The notes below the pieces were generated by a model. It ran no database searches. It was given only the letters and a program-made list of their open reading frames with translations, and was not told where the DNA came from. Both the position numbers and the translations under genes were made by a program. DNA of 64,000 nt from Molossus alvarezi (Eukaryota; Chordata; Mammalia; Chiroptera; Molossidae), in contig CM073895.1 in NCBI GenBank assembly GCA_037176705.1, forward strand, positions 4,445,051-4,509,050, written 5' to 3'. This document shows, piece by piece, positions 1 through 10,271 of this stretch. Every line of letters starts with the position of its first letter. Position 1 is the first letter of the stretch.

Positions 1-439
1 TGGTAAATTCTCCAGAAACCATAGTATGAAAAGACATGAATAGCTCTCCCAATTTCATCAAATTGAACTTAAACTCCAGTGAGTGGTTAACCTGGTTTGT
101 GGAAGCAGCAGCCTGTGAGGTTCCCTAAGCAGAGCTGGGCTCTCCTGGGGGTGCGCATTCGGCCCCTTCCCACCAGGGGGTCCCAGTGCCTGAGCCCGGT
201 CTGTCAGCTGCCTCTGCCTAGCTCTGAGCTGGGATCAAGCAGTACTTCTAGTGACGTTGGAGCAGCCAAAATCTCCCTCTTAGCACCTCCTAAAGTTCTG
301 AAAATAATGGCCAAGTTGGGCATGGAGCCTTTCTCTGTTTCCAGTTGCCCAATGCTGTTGGTGGGTGTAAGTTTGGGGGGGGCCCAAAACGAGGTGAGGG
401 CGACAGGCTTCGGCGAACCGGGGTAAAACCCCGGGACCG
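1..439. other. Upstream flank of THAP3, no gene recognised
   Basis: Mixed unique sequence before the CpG island. No coding exon or named repeat is evident. In human the neighbouring upstream gene is PHF13, so this could include the end of that locus, but nothing in the sequence proves it. The short open frames here have no recognisable domain. Confidence 0.4.
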
Positions 440-1000
440 GTCGCCGGCACCGCGCAGGGAGCTGGCCAAGCAGCAGAGTCAGGGCGGCCAGACGTCCCGG
501 CGGCCCCGCCCCCGCTGGCCCCTCCCCTCCCGCCGCGCCCTACAAGCCCCGCCCCGCCCCGCCCCCGGCCCCGCTGCCCCCGCAGGCCCCGCGGCGGCCA
601 TCTTTGTTAGGGGCGGCCGGGCCTGGGGTCTGGAGATGCCGAAGTCCTGCGCGGCCCGGCAGTGCTGCAACCGCTACAGCAACCGCAGGAAGCAGCTCAC
701 CTTCCACCGGTGAGGGGTGGGGGCGTCGGGGGGTGCGGGCCCTGGCTGCCCGGCCGGCCTCGGGAGCCCGGGCCTGGCGCGCCGGGGGGACTGGGACGCC
801 AGGGTCGCTGCGCGGCTGCCGCGGAGGCCGGGGGGCGAGAGGCCGGGGGGCGCGCCGCCTCGCCGCCGGGCACAGGGAACTGGTGCAGAGGCCGCGCAAC
901 CTGCCCGGGGCGCACCGCCGCCGCCAGCAGGTCGGGACGCCGGGCGGGCTCTGTGCCAGGCCGGTGAGCTGGGCCGGGCCGGGCCGGACAGGGAAACGGA
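440..1000 (+). promoter_or_regulatory. THAP3: CpG-island promoter of THAP3
   Basis: Extremely GC-rich, CpG-dense sequence surrounds the first coding exon. Several GC boxes (CCCCGCCCC type) lie at about 500-580 and there is no TATA box. A YY1-like GCCATCTT motif at 597-604 lies 32-39 bases before the ATG, a usual place for YY1 near the start of housekeeping transcripts. The exact transcription start cannot be read from sequence alone. Confidence 0.8.
636..709 (+). CDS. THAP3: THAP3 coding exon 1
   Basis: The exon begins at the ATG inside the CpG island and encodes the first 24 residues plus two bases of Arg25. It holds the first two zinc ligands, Cys5 and Cys10. The donor is GTGAGG. The split Arg codon is completed by the G that opens exon 2. 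Confidence 0.95.
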
Positions 1001-4000
1001 GACAGTTAAACAGCAGTCTGCAGCCATCTGCTGCGTCCGCTCTTCCCTCCACCAAGGACAGAGAGGAGGTGTTTGCACTTCTCTTCCCCAGCCACGGGGT
1101 AAATAGCTTCAATCACCCTACGTAGGTAGACGGGTAGCAGAAATCCAATTAGGGCCATTGGCCAACCACACCCAAGGACGGATGAACTTAAGGGAATCCC
1201 GTTTTGCTACATCAACCTAAAGCTGACGCATATTCTATTGAGATCCTCCCCTAAGACCTCTCCTAAACGCCCAGCTTTTAACAACCCCTCCAAACGTAGG
1301 TCCCAGCATGCGCACTGCATTCCCTGAGCATCCCTGCGCCTTCCCCTCCCCCTCTCCTCTCCCCGCAGGCACGCATCTCCTAAACGCTAAGCCTTAGAGT
1401 CTAAGGGATCCCAGGAGGCTTGCAACCAGGGTGGCAGTGGGCAGGGGCATTCATCCTGGGCAAACCCCTGAACCTGTCCCCAAGGCCCCCTTTTCTCTGA
1501 CTTCTCAGTGAGCCAGAGCAGACCAGCCCAGGCTCATCTCCCCAGCCCTTGTCTCACTGTCCCCAGCATTAATAAATGTCCCCTAAAACTCACCTGGACT
1601 CGTGTTGTGAAATTTTTCCTACACGAAGTCAAGAACCCACACACTGCCTGCTGGCCCCAGGCGGACCCTCCAAGGGCCAGCTCCCCTTTCCAGTAACAGT
1701 GCCACGGCCGCACCTGGCATCCTCTGCAGTTCTTTGGGTGGCATCCCCTACATGTCCCAGGGACTTGATCTCATTTACGGCCACAGCCCTGAACGTAGGA
1801 GGTGCTCAGTGTTTGCTGAGTGTATCTGCTGGATGAATGAGGCTGGTGCCACCTGAGGTCTGCGGTGCTGAGTCCTCTGCAGGCCTCATGTCAGGAAGGA
1901 AGAAGCCTGGAGTGGAAGAACGAGAATGGCCAGGGTGTTGGGCTCGTGGGTCAGGACGCTGACTTGGCCACAGTCAGGGGAGGTTGGCAGGGCCTGACCC
2001 ACGAACAGATAGGTCCCTGCCATGACAGCCCATCCTCGGGTGCCCATTGAATGCTGCGCACTTTCTTCAGGGCTCCAGCCTCTGCCCATTTCCGTCCCCT
2101 TTGGGTTCCAAAGGACTGCTGCACTCATTGTCTCCACTTCTGTTATCATTTTCTTTTTCCAAGTAAGTGATTTTCTTTAACTATAACACACATAAACAAA
2201 AATTACAAGTACATAGCCCAACGAACTTAACCAAGTGGACACCCTGGGTGACCGCCATGCATTAACACATCACCAGCCCCCAGGAGACTCCCAACAGCAC
2301 TCCCTGTTCCTCATCCTCCCATTCCCCAGGGTAACCCATGAGTATACTGCCTTTCCTCAGGAGCTGTTGGTCTGTTTTGAGCTTGACAGGAATGAATACA
2401 CATAATGTACCTTTTTCTGTTATTTTTAAAAAAAATATGTTTTTATTGACTTTAGAGAGGGTGAGGGAGAGAAAAACATCTACCAGTTTCCTTCTGCTTG
2501 ACCCCCTGCTGGGCTTTGAGCCTACAATCCGGGCATGTGCCCTGACCAGGACTCAAAAACTGGTGACCTCTAGGTGCATTGGATGATGCTCAGCCAACTG
2601 GGCCACACTGGCCGGGGCTGTGTGTGTGTGTGTGTTTTCCCTTTTTCTCACCATTATGTTTGTTGTGGAAGAAACATCCAAACCTATAGAGAATTCTGTA
2701 GGTTTCTAGGTTTCTTTTATGCATTTAAAATTAAGCAGGGAGCCCTGACCGGTTTGGCTCAGCGGTTAGAGCATCAGCCTGCTGTCCGGAGAGACCCGGG
2801 TTCGGTTCCTGCTAAGGGCATGTACCTCGGTTGCAGTTTGTCCCCGGCCCTGGTTGGTCGTGCGGGTGGCAACCACTCGATGTATCCCTTTCACGTCGAT
2901 GTTTCTCTCTCTCTCTCTCCCTCTCTCTCCCTCCCACTCTACCTGAACAAAAAATGGAAAAATGTCCTTGGGTGAGGATAAAAAAAAAAAAAATTAAGCA
3001 GGGAGTATAAAGATGACTAGAGGGCTGTAGAAAGCAATCTGGGGCTCAGATTACAGGACAGGTGACAAGGTGGGTACGCTCACTTCAAAGGTGTGTTAAC
3101 CTGGATGCATAAACACAAGGGACAAGGCAAAGATAAACCTTTTACTAAAGAAGTTATAGGCCTGGGGCGTGACTACCCAGCATGACCTGCCTACTTAGGA
3201 ATTTATGACCAGATCACCTTTCCATAAAACCCTCTTGTTTTTGTCCACAGCTGTGAGTCATGTGCTCAGTGGTAATTCATTGCTTTTCATTGCTGCATAG
3301 TATTCCATTGAATGCATAAAGCAGAATTAATTTGTTGTTCTAGTGGAGGGCATCGGGTGCCTCTGCGTTTCTGCCATCTCAAACACATGGCTCAACCTTT
3401 TGGCTGGGACAAGTCTTCTGGTGCATGTCTGTATGTTACAGTCAGGTATATACCTGGGGGGTGGAGTTGCCTTTGGTTCACTCTCAAACCCGTTCCAATC
3501 AGACTCTTGCCCCCACCGCTTCCACAGAAGGGCTCTTTCAAGTGCTCAGTAGCCCTTATGATGCCAAATGCAGTGGTCCCATTGTCGTCTGAGTTGACCT
3601 CTCGGCAGCATTTGACACAACCGAACATTGATCCCTTGAGACACTCACTTGGCTTCTAGGACAGCTCTCAGCCTCTTCCTTGGTCACAGTGTCCCTACTC
3701 AGTCTCCTTTGCTGGACCCTCCTCATTTTCAGTACTAGGCCTTGGAGTACTTGGGGGCGAAGGCCATGGCCCTGCGTCATCCCGGCCCACACTTGCTCCT
3801 AGGGCACGGATCTCACCCAGGCCTTTACCGCCCTTCATGCGGGGAGAGCTCCACCTCCACATTGCATGTCCAGACATCTGTCCACCTGCCGTCCACTTCA
3901 GTATGTGGACATCTAAAAGGCACTTCAATTTTAACATCTAACACTTAAAACCAAAGTTCCCAGGTCTCAGACCGGCCCCTCCTACTGCCTCCGTTCATCT

Positions 4001-7000
4001 TAACATGTCACATTTCTTCCTTCTCTTATTTCATGGCTCACGGCAAACCTTATTGCATGGTTTTCGAAATACACCCCAGATCTGCCCACTCCTTACGTCC
4101 TCCTGCTGCCACTCCAGCCACCTTGTACCCAGCTGGGGTGGGCTCAGTCATCACCCTCTGCCCCGAGCCTCCAGGGACACCCTGTCTGCCCGAGACCCAT
4201 GTCCTTCGCTGCCTACTCCCGCTCTTGCTCTGTCTCTGCCAAACCTGGCTGATCGCTGCTCCAACCCATCAGGCAATTGCCAGTCACTCGCTTTCCCTTC
4301 TGATACCCACGTGCTGCAGCTCCTGCTCCCAGCAACCTCTGCTCTAAGGACCCCTCCCAGGACCCCTCCCAGGTGGCCTCTCTGGCCACGCCTCACCCTT
4401 CATTCCTAGGCTAGTGCATCAGCCGGTCAGCCTACCCTTCCGGAACCTGGGCTGGGGGGGCGGGGGGCGGGGCAGGCCGCACAGGGTGCCCCCGGGGCCA
4501 GTGAAGGCTCCCCCGGCACACGAAGCTTCAGAAACAGCTCTTTGGCCAGGTCGGTGGTCTCGTTTCCTAAGGATGCCCTAGGCAGCCAGGGCCGAAGCTT
4601 CCAGAAGCGGGATGCGGCCTAACAGCGAGGGTGTCGGGTACACTGGCGTGGACCTCGGGGACTTCAGCCTCGCCCCTCCGCCGTCTCTGCCGCCCAGGTT
4701 CCCGTTCAGCCGCCCCGAGCTGCTGAAGAAGTGGGTGCTGAACATCGGCCGGGGCCCCTTCGAGCCCAAGCAGCACACCGTCATCTGCTCCGAGCACTTC
4801 CGCCCCGAGTGCTTCAGCGCCTTTGGCAACCGCAAGAACCTGAAGCACAACGCGGTGCCCACGGTGTTCGCCTTCCGGGACGCGGGCCAGGTGAGCGCCG
4901 GACCGCGGAGCCCGCCCTGCGGCCCTGCGGCCTCCGGGTTGGGCCCAGCATGACCTTCGTTTTAGGGGTCCCCGGCTGAAAGCCAATTTGATACCTGTGT
5001 GTGTGTGTGTGTGTGTGAACCCTCACCTGCGGCTACCTGTCCATTTCATCTTCAGCTGGAGGAGGAGGGAGAGAGGAACATCAATGTGGGAGAGGCGCAT
5101 CCATCGGTCGCCTCCCGCCCCACCCCGGCCAGGGTCAGGGACCGAACCGCAACCCAGGTACGTGCCCTTGACTGGCATCGAGCCCGTGACTCGGTGCTCG
5201 GGCCGCGCTCTGACCACGGAGCAGCAGGCCAGGCGGAAAGCCAGCTGAGGAACGGGTCGGGCTTCGCAGCGGGACGGCAAGAGCCTGGTCCTGCACGCGG
5301 CTCACTCTGCGGGTCCCAGGCGGGCTCCACGTGCACAGCTGAGCTGCCCTCGGACCTCGCCCGCTCTGGTAGCCAGCGCGTGGGCGCCGGTGGTCAAGGA
5401 GCCAGAGGCGGGGTCACCGCCGTTCTGCGACGCGCATGTGCCGTCGGCGCTCTGTCCGGCGGAAGGGCGATGCCGGGGGCGGGGCGCTGGAGGGAGCGGA
5501 CCGCGTGGCGGCAGGCTTGCCGGTGGAAGGGGATTGGGCGTACCCGGGACAGCATGGGCTCAGCTGGTTGGAGGGTTGCAGATGGTGACGGGCTTGGACA
5601 GGCTGCCGGTTTTCGGGTGAGGCCAGTGGGGAGGGACGTGGCCTTGGAACGCTGTCTTTGGCCGGCAGCTGGTTCAGAGGCCGTTGCAGCGTCACAGGTG
5701 AGTAGTCGTGTGGCCTGAGCTGAAGGTGGGTCAGTGATGAGAGGACCCAGTGGATGGACTTTGCATGTCCGGTGGGCTGAGGTGGCCGGGGAGAGAACTC
5801 GATGAGCCCCTGGGGAATGCGGTTCCCTGATTCCGAGGCGTTAGGCCCTGTGCACATGGAGTTTGATGTCCCAATGGGACATGGAGTGGACGTGTGTTAG
5901 TGGGGTGCGGTGTGCAGGTTGGCTCAGGAGAACACTCATGGACCGCTGGACGTTGAAGCCATGAGGGCATCCCATTGAAATTCATCAGTCCTAGAGGTGT
6001 CCAGAGTCCCAGAGTGTGGCCCTCCAGCGGGGCTCCTACTTGGACGTGGGAGGTAAAGTAGTGGTGGGACCAACAAGGCAGACGGGCACCTGTGTGTCTG
6101 GTTTTGTTGGGAATGAGACAAGGAAGCCAGCGGAACCATGAGTCACGGCTGTGAGGGAGGCCGGGCGCCAGCTGTGAGCACACCTGCCCGGCACCTGCCC
6201 CCCAACTTCCTTTTTTGCCTGATGATCTCCCAGAATTCTGCACATGGGTGGCCACCTCCTCTCTTGCAAGTCCACATTTCATGGGTCTGCAGGACGGCCT
6301 CCTGTCAGCCTCCACCGCCCCCCTGGGCCACCCCTTCCTCTCCTGCTTCCTGGCTTTCTAGCACCTGCCGCTCTTCTATAGTGCCTGTCTTCTCTGCAGC
6401 CGCGTGAGCTCCTCCACGGCAGGGACCCAACACCAGGACGTTGGCAGGCACAGAGCAGGTGCTCAGTACATTCGCGTGGCTGCTTTTGTAATCTGGAAGG
6501 CCTTTTATTTTATATATGTAAAATTCAGTTGTGGGACGAACACACCTAGAGCGCTACCCTCGAACTTGTAGGCGTACAGTCAGTGCTGTGAACTGTGGGC
6601 ACGAGGTCCAGCAGGGCTCGAAGGCCATTGTGCGGCTTAACTGAAACTGTGCGCCCACAGTAGGTGACTCCGCCCCCAACCCCTCAGTGTGTTTAATAGT
6701 TTGATCACTTTTTTATTTTTATATTTTTAAGGAGTTTGATCACTTTTCTTTAAAAAAAAAAAAAAGTCCTCACCCAAGGATATTTTTCCATTGATTTTCA
6801 GATAGAGCGGGAGGGGTAGAGGGAGAGACATTGATGTGAGAGAGACACACCGATTGGTTGCCTCCCACACAACTCTGACCAGGGCTGGGGATGGAACTGC
6901 AACAGAGGTATGTGCCCTTGACCGGAATCAAACCCACTTCTCTCTGGTCTGTGGGCCATTGCTCTAACCGCTGAGCCAAACTGGCCAGGGCAATAGTTTG

Positions 7001-8021
7001 ATCACTTGTATGCATTTGTGGTAGTGTGTGTTCTTGGGGTGACCGGGCCTCTGGCCCAAGATCTGGGAACATCTTTGGAAAAAGATACTAGTGGGTGGAG
7101 GTCAAGCTAGGTGGGGTTTCAAGGCCCAATTTAATTGGATAAACATGGGCCTGAGAATGGGGATAAGCATGAGGTTTGGTGCCTGGTGTGAGGTTCTCAG
7201 GGTACAGGTCTTACTTGCACCCCAACTGGGCCGAACATTGGGCCACTGTCCCCAGCAGCTCCATGTCTCTTGCAGCTGGTGAGAGAGGACACAGACACAG
7301 CCAGCAAGAGTGGAAATGCTGACTCGGGGAAGGAAAAGGTCAGTCTGCCCTGGGGGCCAGTCTGCGCTGCAGCCATGCACTGTTTCCAGGTCCTCCCAGA
7401 AGCCAGGGAGCACAGCCCGGGGAGAAAGACTGACACTGCCCCTGAGGCGCTGCAGCCGCCACCCAGCACTGGGAGCCCTGAAGGACAGGTAGGGCACCAA
7501 GGAGCACATGGCGGGTTGGTCTCAGCGGAGGAGATTGGCTAAAGACAAAGAGATTTGGTGCCCAGACCACGAGCACCAGGGGTGTGGCCCTGATTTCAGG
7601 CCTTCCCAGTGGGAGTTAAGGATCTGGGCAGACTTGGACAGCAGAACTGGGAGGGACCGTAGGGCCTTCCACCCATCCATCCTTCCTGTCGGAGAACGGT
7701 TCTGCCGCTGGTCCCTGGCTTTGGCCTCTGGGTATTGCTTACCTGCCACTCACCTGTCCGCAGGTCCTGCCACATAGACCGGAAGCAGCCGAGGCCCCTG
7801 GCCAGCCAGCCAGCGCCCCACAGCCATCTGATCACAGCTATGCCCTTTTGGACTTAGATGCCCTAAAAAAAAAACTCTTTGTGACCCTGAAGGAAAATGA
7901 AAAGCTCCGGAAGCGCTTGAAGGCCCAGAGACTGGTGATACGGAGGGTCTGCAGCAGCCTGCGAGCCCACAGAGAGGGGCAGGGCCCCCAGGCTGGGCCA
8001 CAGCCGGAGCAGCAGAGCTGA
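636..8021 (+). CDS. THAP3: THAP domain-containing protein 3, complete, five coding exons
   Basis: Joined exons are 636-709, 4698-4890, 7276-7338, 7390-7488 and 7764-8021; all introns are GT-AG and the product is 228 residues (human about 239). Residues 1-82 form a C2CH THAP zinc finger: Cys5, Cys10, Cys55 and His58 are the expected zinc ligands, Trp37 is present, and AVPTVF closes the domain at 77-82. A linker rich in Pro, Ser and Gly follows. The DHSY tetrapeptide at 166-169 fits the HCF-1-binding motif [D/E]HxY, and a Lys/Leu/Glu-rich coiled coil runs to about 205. The known family role is sequence-specific DNA binding and recruitment of HCF-1 (with OGT reported for THAP3) in the nucleus. 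The start ATG is the family's MPKSC start. The shorter length comes from the linker and C-terminal tail. DNAJC11 converges from the other side. Confidence 0.96.
2425..2618 (-). mobile_element. Ves SINE, form B-like, followed by (TG)n
   Basis: Inverted, starting ATGTTTTTATTGACTTTAGA and ending CACACTGGCCGGGGC. A TG run follows at 2619-2634. Confidence 0.82.
2743..2989 (+). mobile_element. Ves SINE, form A, with 16-bp duplication
   Basis: AAAATTAAGCAGGGAG occurs at 2727-2742 and 2990-3005. A near-consensus copy. Confidence 0.96.
4698..4890 (+). CDS. THAP3: THAP3 coding exon 2
   Basis: 193 bases completing the THAP domain (residues 25-89). It carries the other zinc ligands Cys55 and His58, the FGNRKN basic stretch and the AVPTVF box. 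The acceptor follows a pyrimidine-rich run ending CCCAG; the donor is GTGAGC. Confidence 0.96.
4996..5018. repeat. (GT)n microsatellite
   Basis: About eleven GT units just before a SINE in THAP3 intron 2. Confidence 0.9.
5038..5234 (-). mobile_element. Ves SINE, form A, older copy
   Basis: Inverted and diverged, with many CpGs kept. Its head ends GAGCAGCAGGCCAGG. Confidence 0.75.
5240..5560. promoter_or_regulatory. Second CpG-rich stretch in THAP3 intron 2
   Basis: High CpG density with a GGGGGCGGGGC box near 5475. It may be an extra CpG island, but no transcript start can be shown. Confidence 0.4.
6395..6480 (+). repeat. L2 3'-end fragment
   Basis: Matches the L2 end pattern: GTGAGCTCCTCCACGGCAGG, then CAGAGCAGGTGCTCAGTAC. 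Confidence 0.65.
6752..6991 (-). mobile_element. Ves SINE, form A, at a triplicated target
   Basis: Inverted form A. AGTTTGATCACTT occurs before it twice (from 6698 and from 6733) and after it once (from 6995). Confidence 0.9.
7276..7338 (+). CDS. THAP3: THAP3 coding exon 3
   Basis: 63 bases in phase 0 encoding 21 residues, LVRED to GKEK, part of the acidic/serine-rich linker. The acceptor is TTGCAG and the donor GTCAGT. Its place between the THAP domain and the next linker exon matches the human gene. Confidence 0.93.
7390..7488 (+). CDS. THAP3: THAP3 coding exon 4
   Basis: 99 bases in phase 0 encoding 33 residues that begin VLPEA and end SPEGQ, the variable Pro/Ser-rich linker. It is separated from exon 3 by only a 51-base intron, which is very short for a mammal. 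The acceptor is TTCCAG and the donor GTAGGG. Confidence 0.93.
7764..8021 (+). CDS. THAP3: THAP3 coding exon 5 (C-terminus)
   Basis: 258 bases encoding residues 144-228 and a TGA stop. It includes the DHSY HCF-1-binding motif and the coiled coil with KENEKLRKRLKAQ. A run of ten A at 7865-7874 encodes the last base of Leu and three Lys codons and stays in frame. The ending EQQS matches the family's C-terminus. Confidence 0.95.
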   Translation, partial: VLPHRPEAAEAPGQPASAPQPSDHSYALLDLDALKKKLFVTLKENEKLRKRLKAQRLVIRRVCSSLRAHREGQGPQAGPQPEQQS

Positions 8022-8496
8022 GCCCCCCGGAGGTGGGGCCGCAGTGTTGGGCTCTGGCTGTGAACCCTTCAGTCCTGCTGCTGACGCCAAGGCAGCCAGG
8101 TGAGGAGTCCAGTGCAGCCTCAGGTGAATCTGGTGGCATGAGGCTCTGAGCCAGTGGGCCATGAACCTGAGAAACTGAGAAACTTGCTCATCCAGGAGGT
8201 GACTGTCCCAGCTGTCCACTCAGCACAAGCTAGGCCAGTGTCCTTGGAACCACGGCTGAGCCAGTGGCAGACACTCGCAGTGGGGGCGAGCATGTTTCCT
8301 TGTGGGGCAGCTGGCCAGAGCGGGTGGCAGCTGACTCTCAGGCAGGAGGAGTGGCCCCCCATCGCCTGGACAGCAGGCTCCCTGGCCGACACTGGCCTCT
8401 CCCCCAAGGAGTGCCTCTTCCCAGCCTGGTCTGATCGAACCACATAGTCAGGTGTCTTCCTACACTGCAGGTTTTTTTCCATTTAAAAACAAGCAC

Positions 8497-8666
8497 TGGC
8501 CCTGGCCAGATAGTTGTTGGTTAGAACATCTTCCTGACACACCAAGGTTGCAGGTTTGATCCCTGGTAGGGGCACATACAAAAAGCAACCAGTGAACGTG
8601 TAAGTGTGTGGAACGACAAATCGATGTTCTCTCTGTCTAACCAGTAAATAAAAAAATAAAAAATGG
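8497..8666 (+). mobile_element. Diverged tRNA-derived SINE
   Basis: Begins GGCCCTGGCC and ends in an A-rich tail. It is flanked by imperfect copies of AAACAAGYACT at about 8486-8496 and 8667-8677, which look like a target-site duplication. Confidence 0.8.
8647..8660 (+). terminator. THAP3: Candidate THAP3 polyadenylation signals (SINE-derived)
   Basis: AATAAA occurs at 8647-8652 and again at 8655-8660, within the A-rich tail of the SINE at 8497-8666. No other canonical hexamer lies between the THAP3 stop and this point. Confidence 0.5.
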
Positions 8667-8960
8667 AAACAAGTACTAATTTACAGTTCACTCTCCTGTT
8701 TGCTTTGGTGAGGCTAAGACTGACTTCCTATTGAAGAACAGGGCATGACCACCTTTGACCACCAAAAAAGAGGTGACTTTAGTTAAAAAAAAGATTTGGT
8801 TTGAGATCTCCTAACTCTAGACTCTCGGGTAACGGCCCAATGCAGAGATGGACGATGCCTTCCGCTGAGCCTCACGCTGTGCTGGAGGCAGTGGAGGGCA
8901 CGAGATGGGGCGGGGCTTTCGCACAGATGCATGGAACACTGTCCCCAGCTTTCAGGAAGG

Positions 8961-8966
8961 TTTATT
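8961..8966 (-). terminator. DNAJC11: DNAJC11 polyadenylation signal
   Basis: TTTATT on the plus strand reads AATAAA on the gene strand. It is the only canonical hexamer I see between the stop and the THAP3 end, and a GT-rich segment follows it. Confidence 0.65.
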
Positions 8967-9392
8967 GTGGTCAGAGTGCCTCCTGTACAGTCCATTTCAG
9001 GCAGACTGGAGAGAACCGGGGCCCCAGGGAGCCACCTGCCGTGGAGGGAGCAGGGCTGTGTCCGAACAGACTCCTGGAACGCAACGCTTACTCCACAGTT
9101 CACATTCAGAGCAACTCGGAGAACTTTTAGAATGGAGATAAATATCGCAGGATTGGACAACTTGAATTATTTTTAAAAACTGGAGGAAGGGGGTTATTAG
9201 TGATTCCACTGGTACCAGCGGCTGGTAGCTGCCGGAACCCCGCCATCGGGCCTCTGCTCGTAACAGGTATCAGACCCGGTGGTTTGGGAGCTTCCACCAC
9301 AGAGGCCAGTGAAGGAGGAAGGTCTTGGGAACAGACACCCAGAAAGGAGTCCCCTGTGAGGAGGGAGCTGGGCCAGACCGGGTGGGGAGCAG

Positions 9393-9409
9393 CAGCGCCA
9401 CCTGCTGGC
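9393..9409. promoter_or_regulatory. CTCF-like motif in DNAJC11 3' UTR
   Basis: CAGCGCCACCTGCTGGC closely resembles the reverse-strand CTCF core (GCGCCMYCTRSTGG form). It lies in unique, non-repeat sequence between the two convergent genes. Motif resemblance only; binding is not shown. Confidence 0.45.
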
Positions 9410-10245
9410 TGTGAGCAAGCAACACACCAGGGCTCCACGCCGGGCTATGCTTCCCCTCGCCTGACCCTCTCCGTTCCAACACCGCACTGTGGTGTGCAGC
9501 ACAAGCAGGTTAGGCTGAGCCACAGGGGGCGGGGGAGAGGGACATGCCCCTTTCCCCACAAGGAGGGGGGGTCCTGGAAGGAAGTGACCCGTGACAAGGA
9601 TGGGCGCTGGGAACCAGAAGCACACTATCCTGTCCCAAGCCAGGTGCCAGTGGAATGATTCGAGAAGTTCTGGGGGAAAAAAGAGACTAACTGCCCAAGC
9701 CATTTGTTCTCAGAGAGAGCAGATTTATAAACCCACACTCCTCTCCGTATTTCAGCAGGAAAAGGTGGTTCTGGGGAAGTTGATCACACAGACGCTCACT
9801 TGACGGGAGACCTCTGTTCTTTCCTTCCCTGCCATGTTCAGTGTAGGTTTCAGGAAAAACAGTCCACGACCCCACGTGTGCGGGCAGGACGTTCCAGTGG
9901 CCTCGGCAGACCGTGAGCTTCTGGGCGGCTGCAGTCAGCATGTGCTGAAGACACGGGGAGGGACCCAGAGGCGCTCGGGGGCCCAGGGCCCTTCCCTTGG
10001 GGACACGATCCTTGGGAAACAGAACGGCTGTGCCGTGGTTCTGGTCCAGGTAGGGCTGCCTCAGTCTTACCCACAGCACCCATGAAAGCGGGGTGTCTGT
10101 CCCTTCACACAATTGATACGGTACCACCTTCTATAGGAATAATATAAAATAAACACATTTGATGTCTTGGTTTTTTCCCTGCTTCCAAATTTGTAGACTC
10201 CCAGGAAGATTTTTTGCAGCCTTTTAATCTGGTTTCTCAAGCAGT

Positions 10246-10271
10246 TTATCCGTCTGTGTCAATCCTGTGGG
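10246..10271 (-). CDS. DNAJC11: DNAJC11 exon 16 (terminal coding part)
   Basis: 26 coding bases complete a split Ser codon and encode HRIDTDG and the TAA stop at 10248-10246. The acceptor reads TTTTACAG on the gene strand. The exon is easily missed because it codes for only eight residues; the rest is 3' UTR. Confidence 0.93.

Larger units (their letters stand above)
2150..3520 (-). mobile_element. Old L1 3' region, split by two SINEs
   Basis: Antisense L1-like blocks at about 2150-2424 and 3230-3520, the latter with TTCATTGCTGCATAGTATTC. SINEs occupy 2425-2618 and 2743-2989. Confidence 0.6.
710..4697 (+). other. THAP3: THAP3 intron 1
   Basis: About 4 kb. The first 300 bases belong to the CpG island. 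An L2-like 3' end lies near 1780-1840. A minus-oriented L1 3' region at about 2150-3520 is interrupted by two SINEs. The stretches 1000-1780 and 3520-4690 are otherwise unique or too old to name, and no extra exon is recognised. Confidence 0.7.
4891..7275 (+). other. THAP3: THAP3 intron 2
   Basis: About 2.4 kb containing a (GT)n tract near 4996-5018, a minus SINE, a second CpG-rich stretch (5240-5560), an old mammal-wide repeat I cannot name (about 5560-5990), an L2 3' end near 6395-6480 and a minus SINE whose target site is present three times. No coding exon is recognised. Confidence 0.7.
8022..8690 (+). other. THAP3: Probable THAP3 3' untranslated region
   Basis: Non-coding sequence after the stop. 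The only AATAAA hexamers on this strand before the DNAJC11 3' end are two at 8647-8660, inside the tail of an inserted SINE. This places the likely cleavage site near 8670-8690, but the end is inferred and no transcript was seen. Confidence 0.5.
8940..10245 (-). other. DNAJC11: DNAJC11 3' untranslated region
   Basis: Sequence downstream (lower coordinates) of the DNAJC11 stop. The minus strand carries AATAAA at 8966-8961, followed by a GT-rich stretch, so the terminal exon is about 1.3 kb. No repeat insertion is obvious inside it. A CTCF-like motif lies at 9393-9409. Confidence 0.7.

Noticed and set aside
540..1125. Several long open frames on both strands in the CpG island
   Set aside because: Pro/Arg/Ala/Gly-rich translations are typical of CpG islands. 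Only the THAP3 exon 1 frame is supported.
2743..2989. tRNA-like heads with A and B boxes (here and in all other SINEs)
   Set aside because: They resemble tRNA genes but lack a foldable mature tRNA and are followed by SINE bodies and A-tails, so they are not called as tRNA genes.
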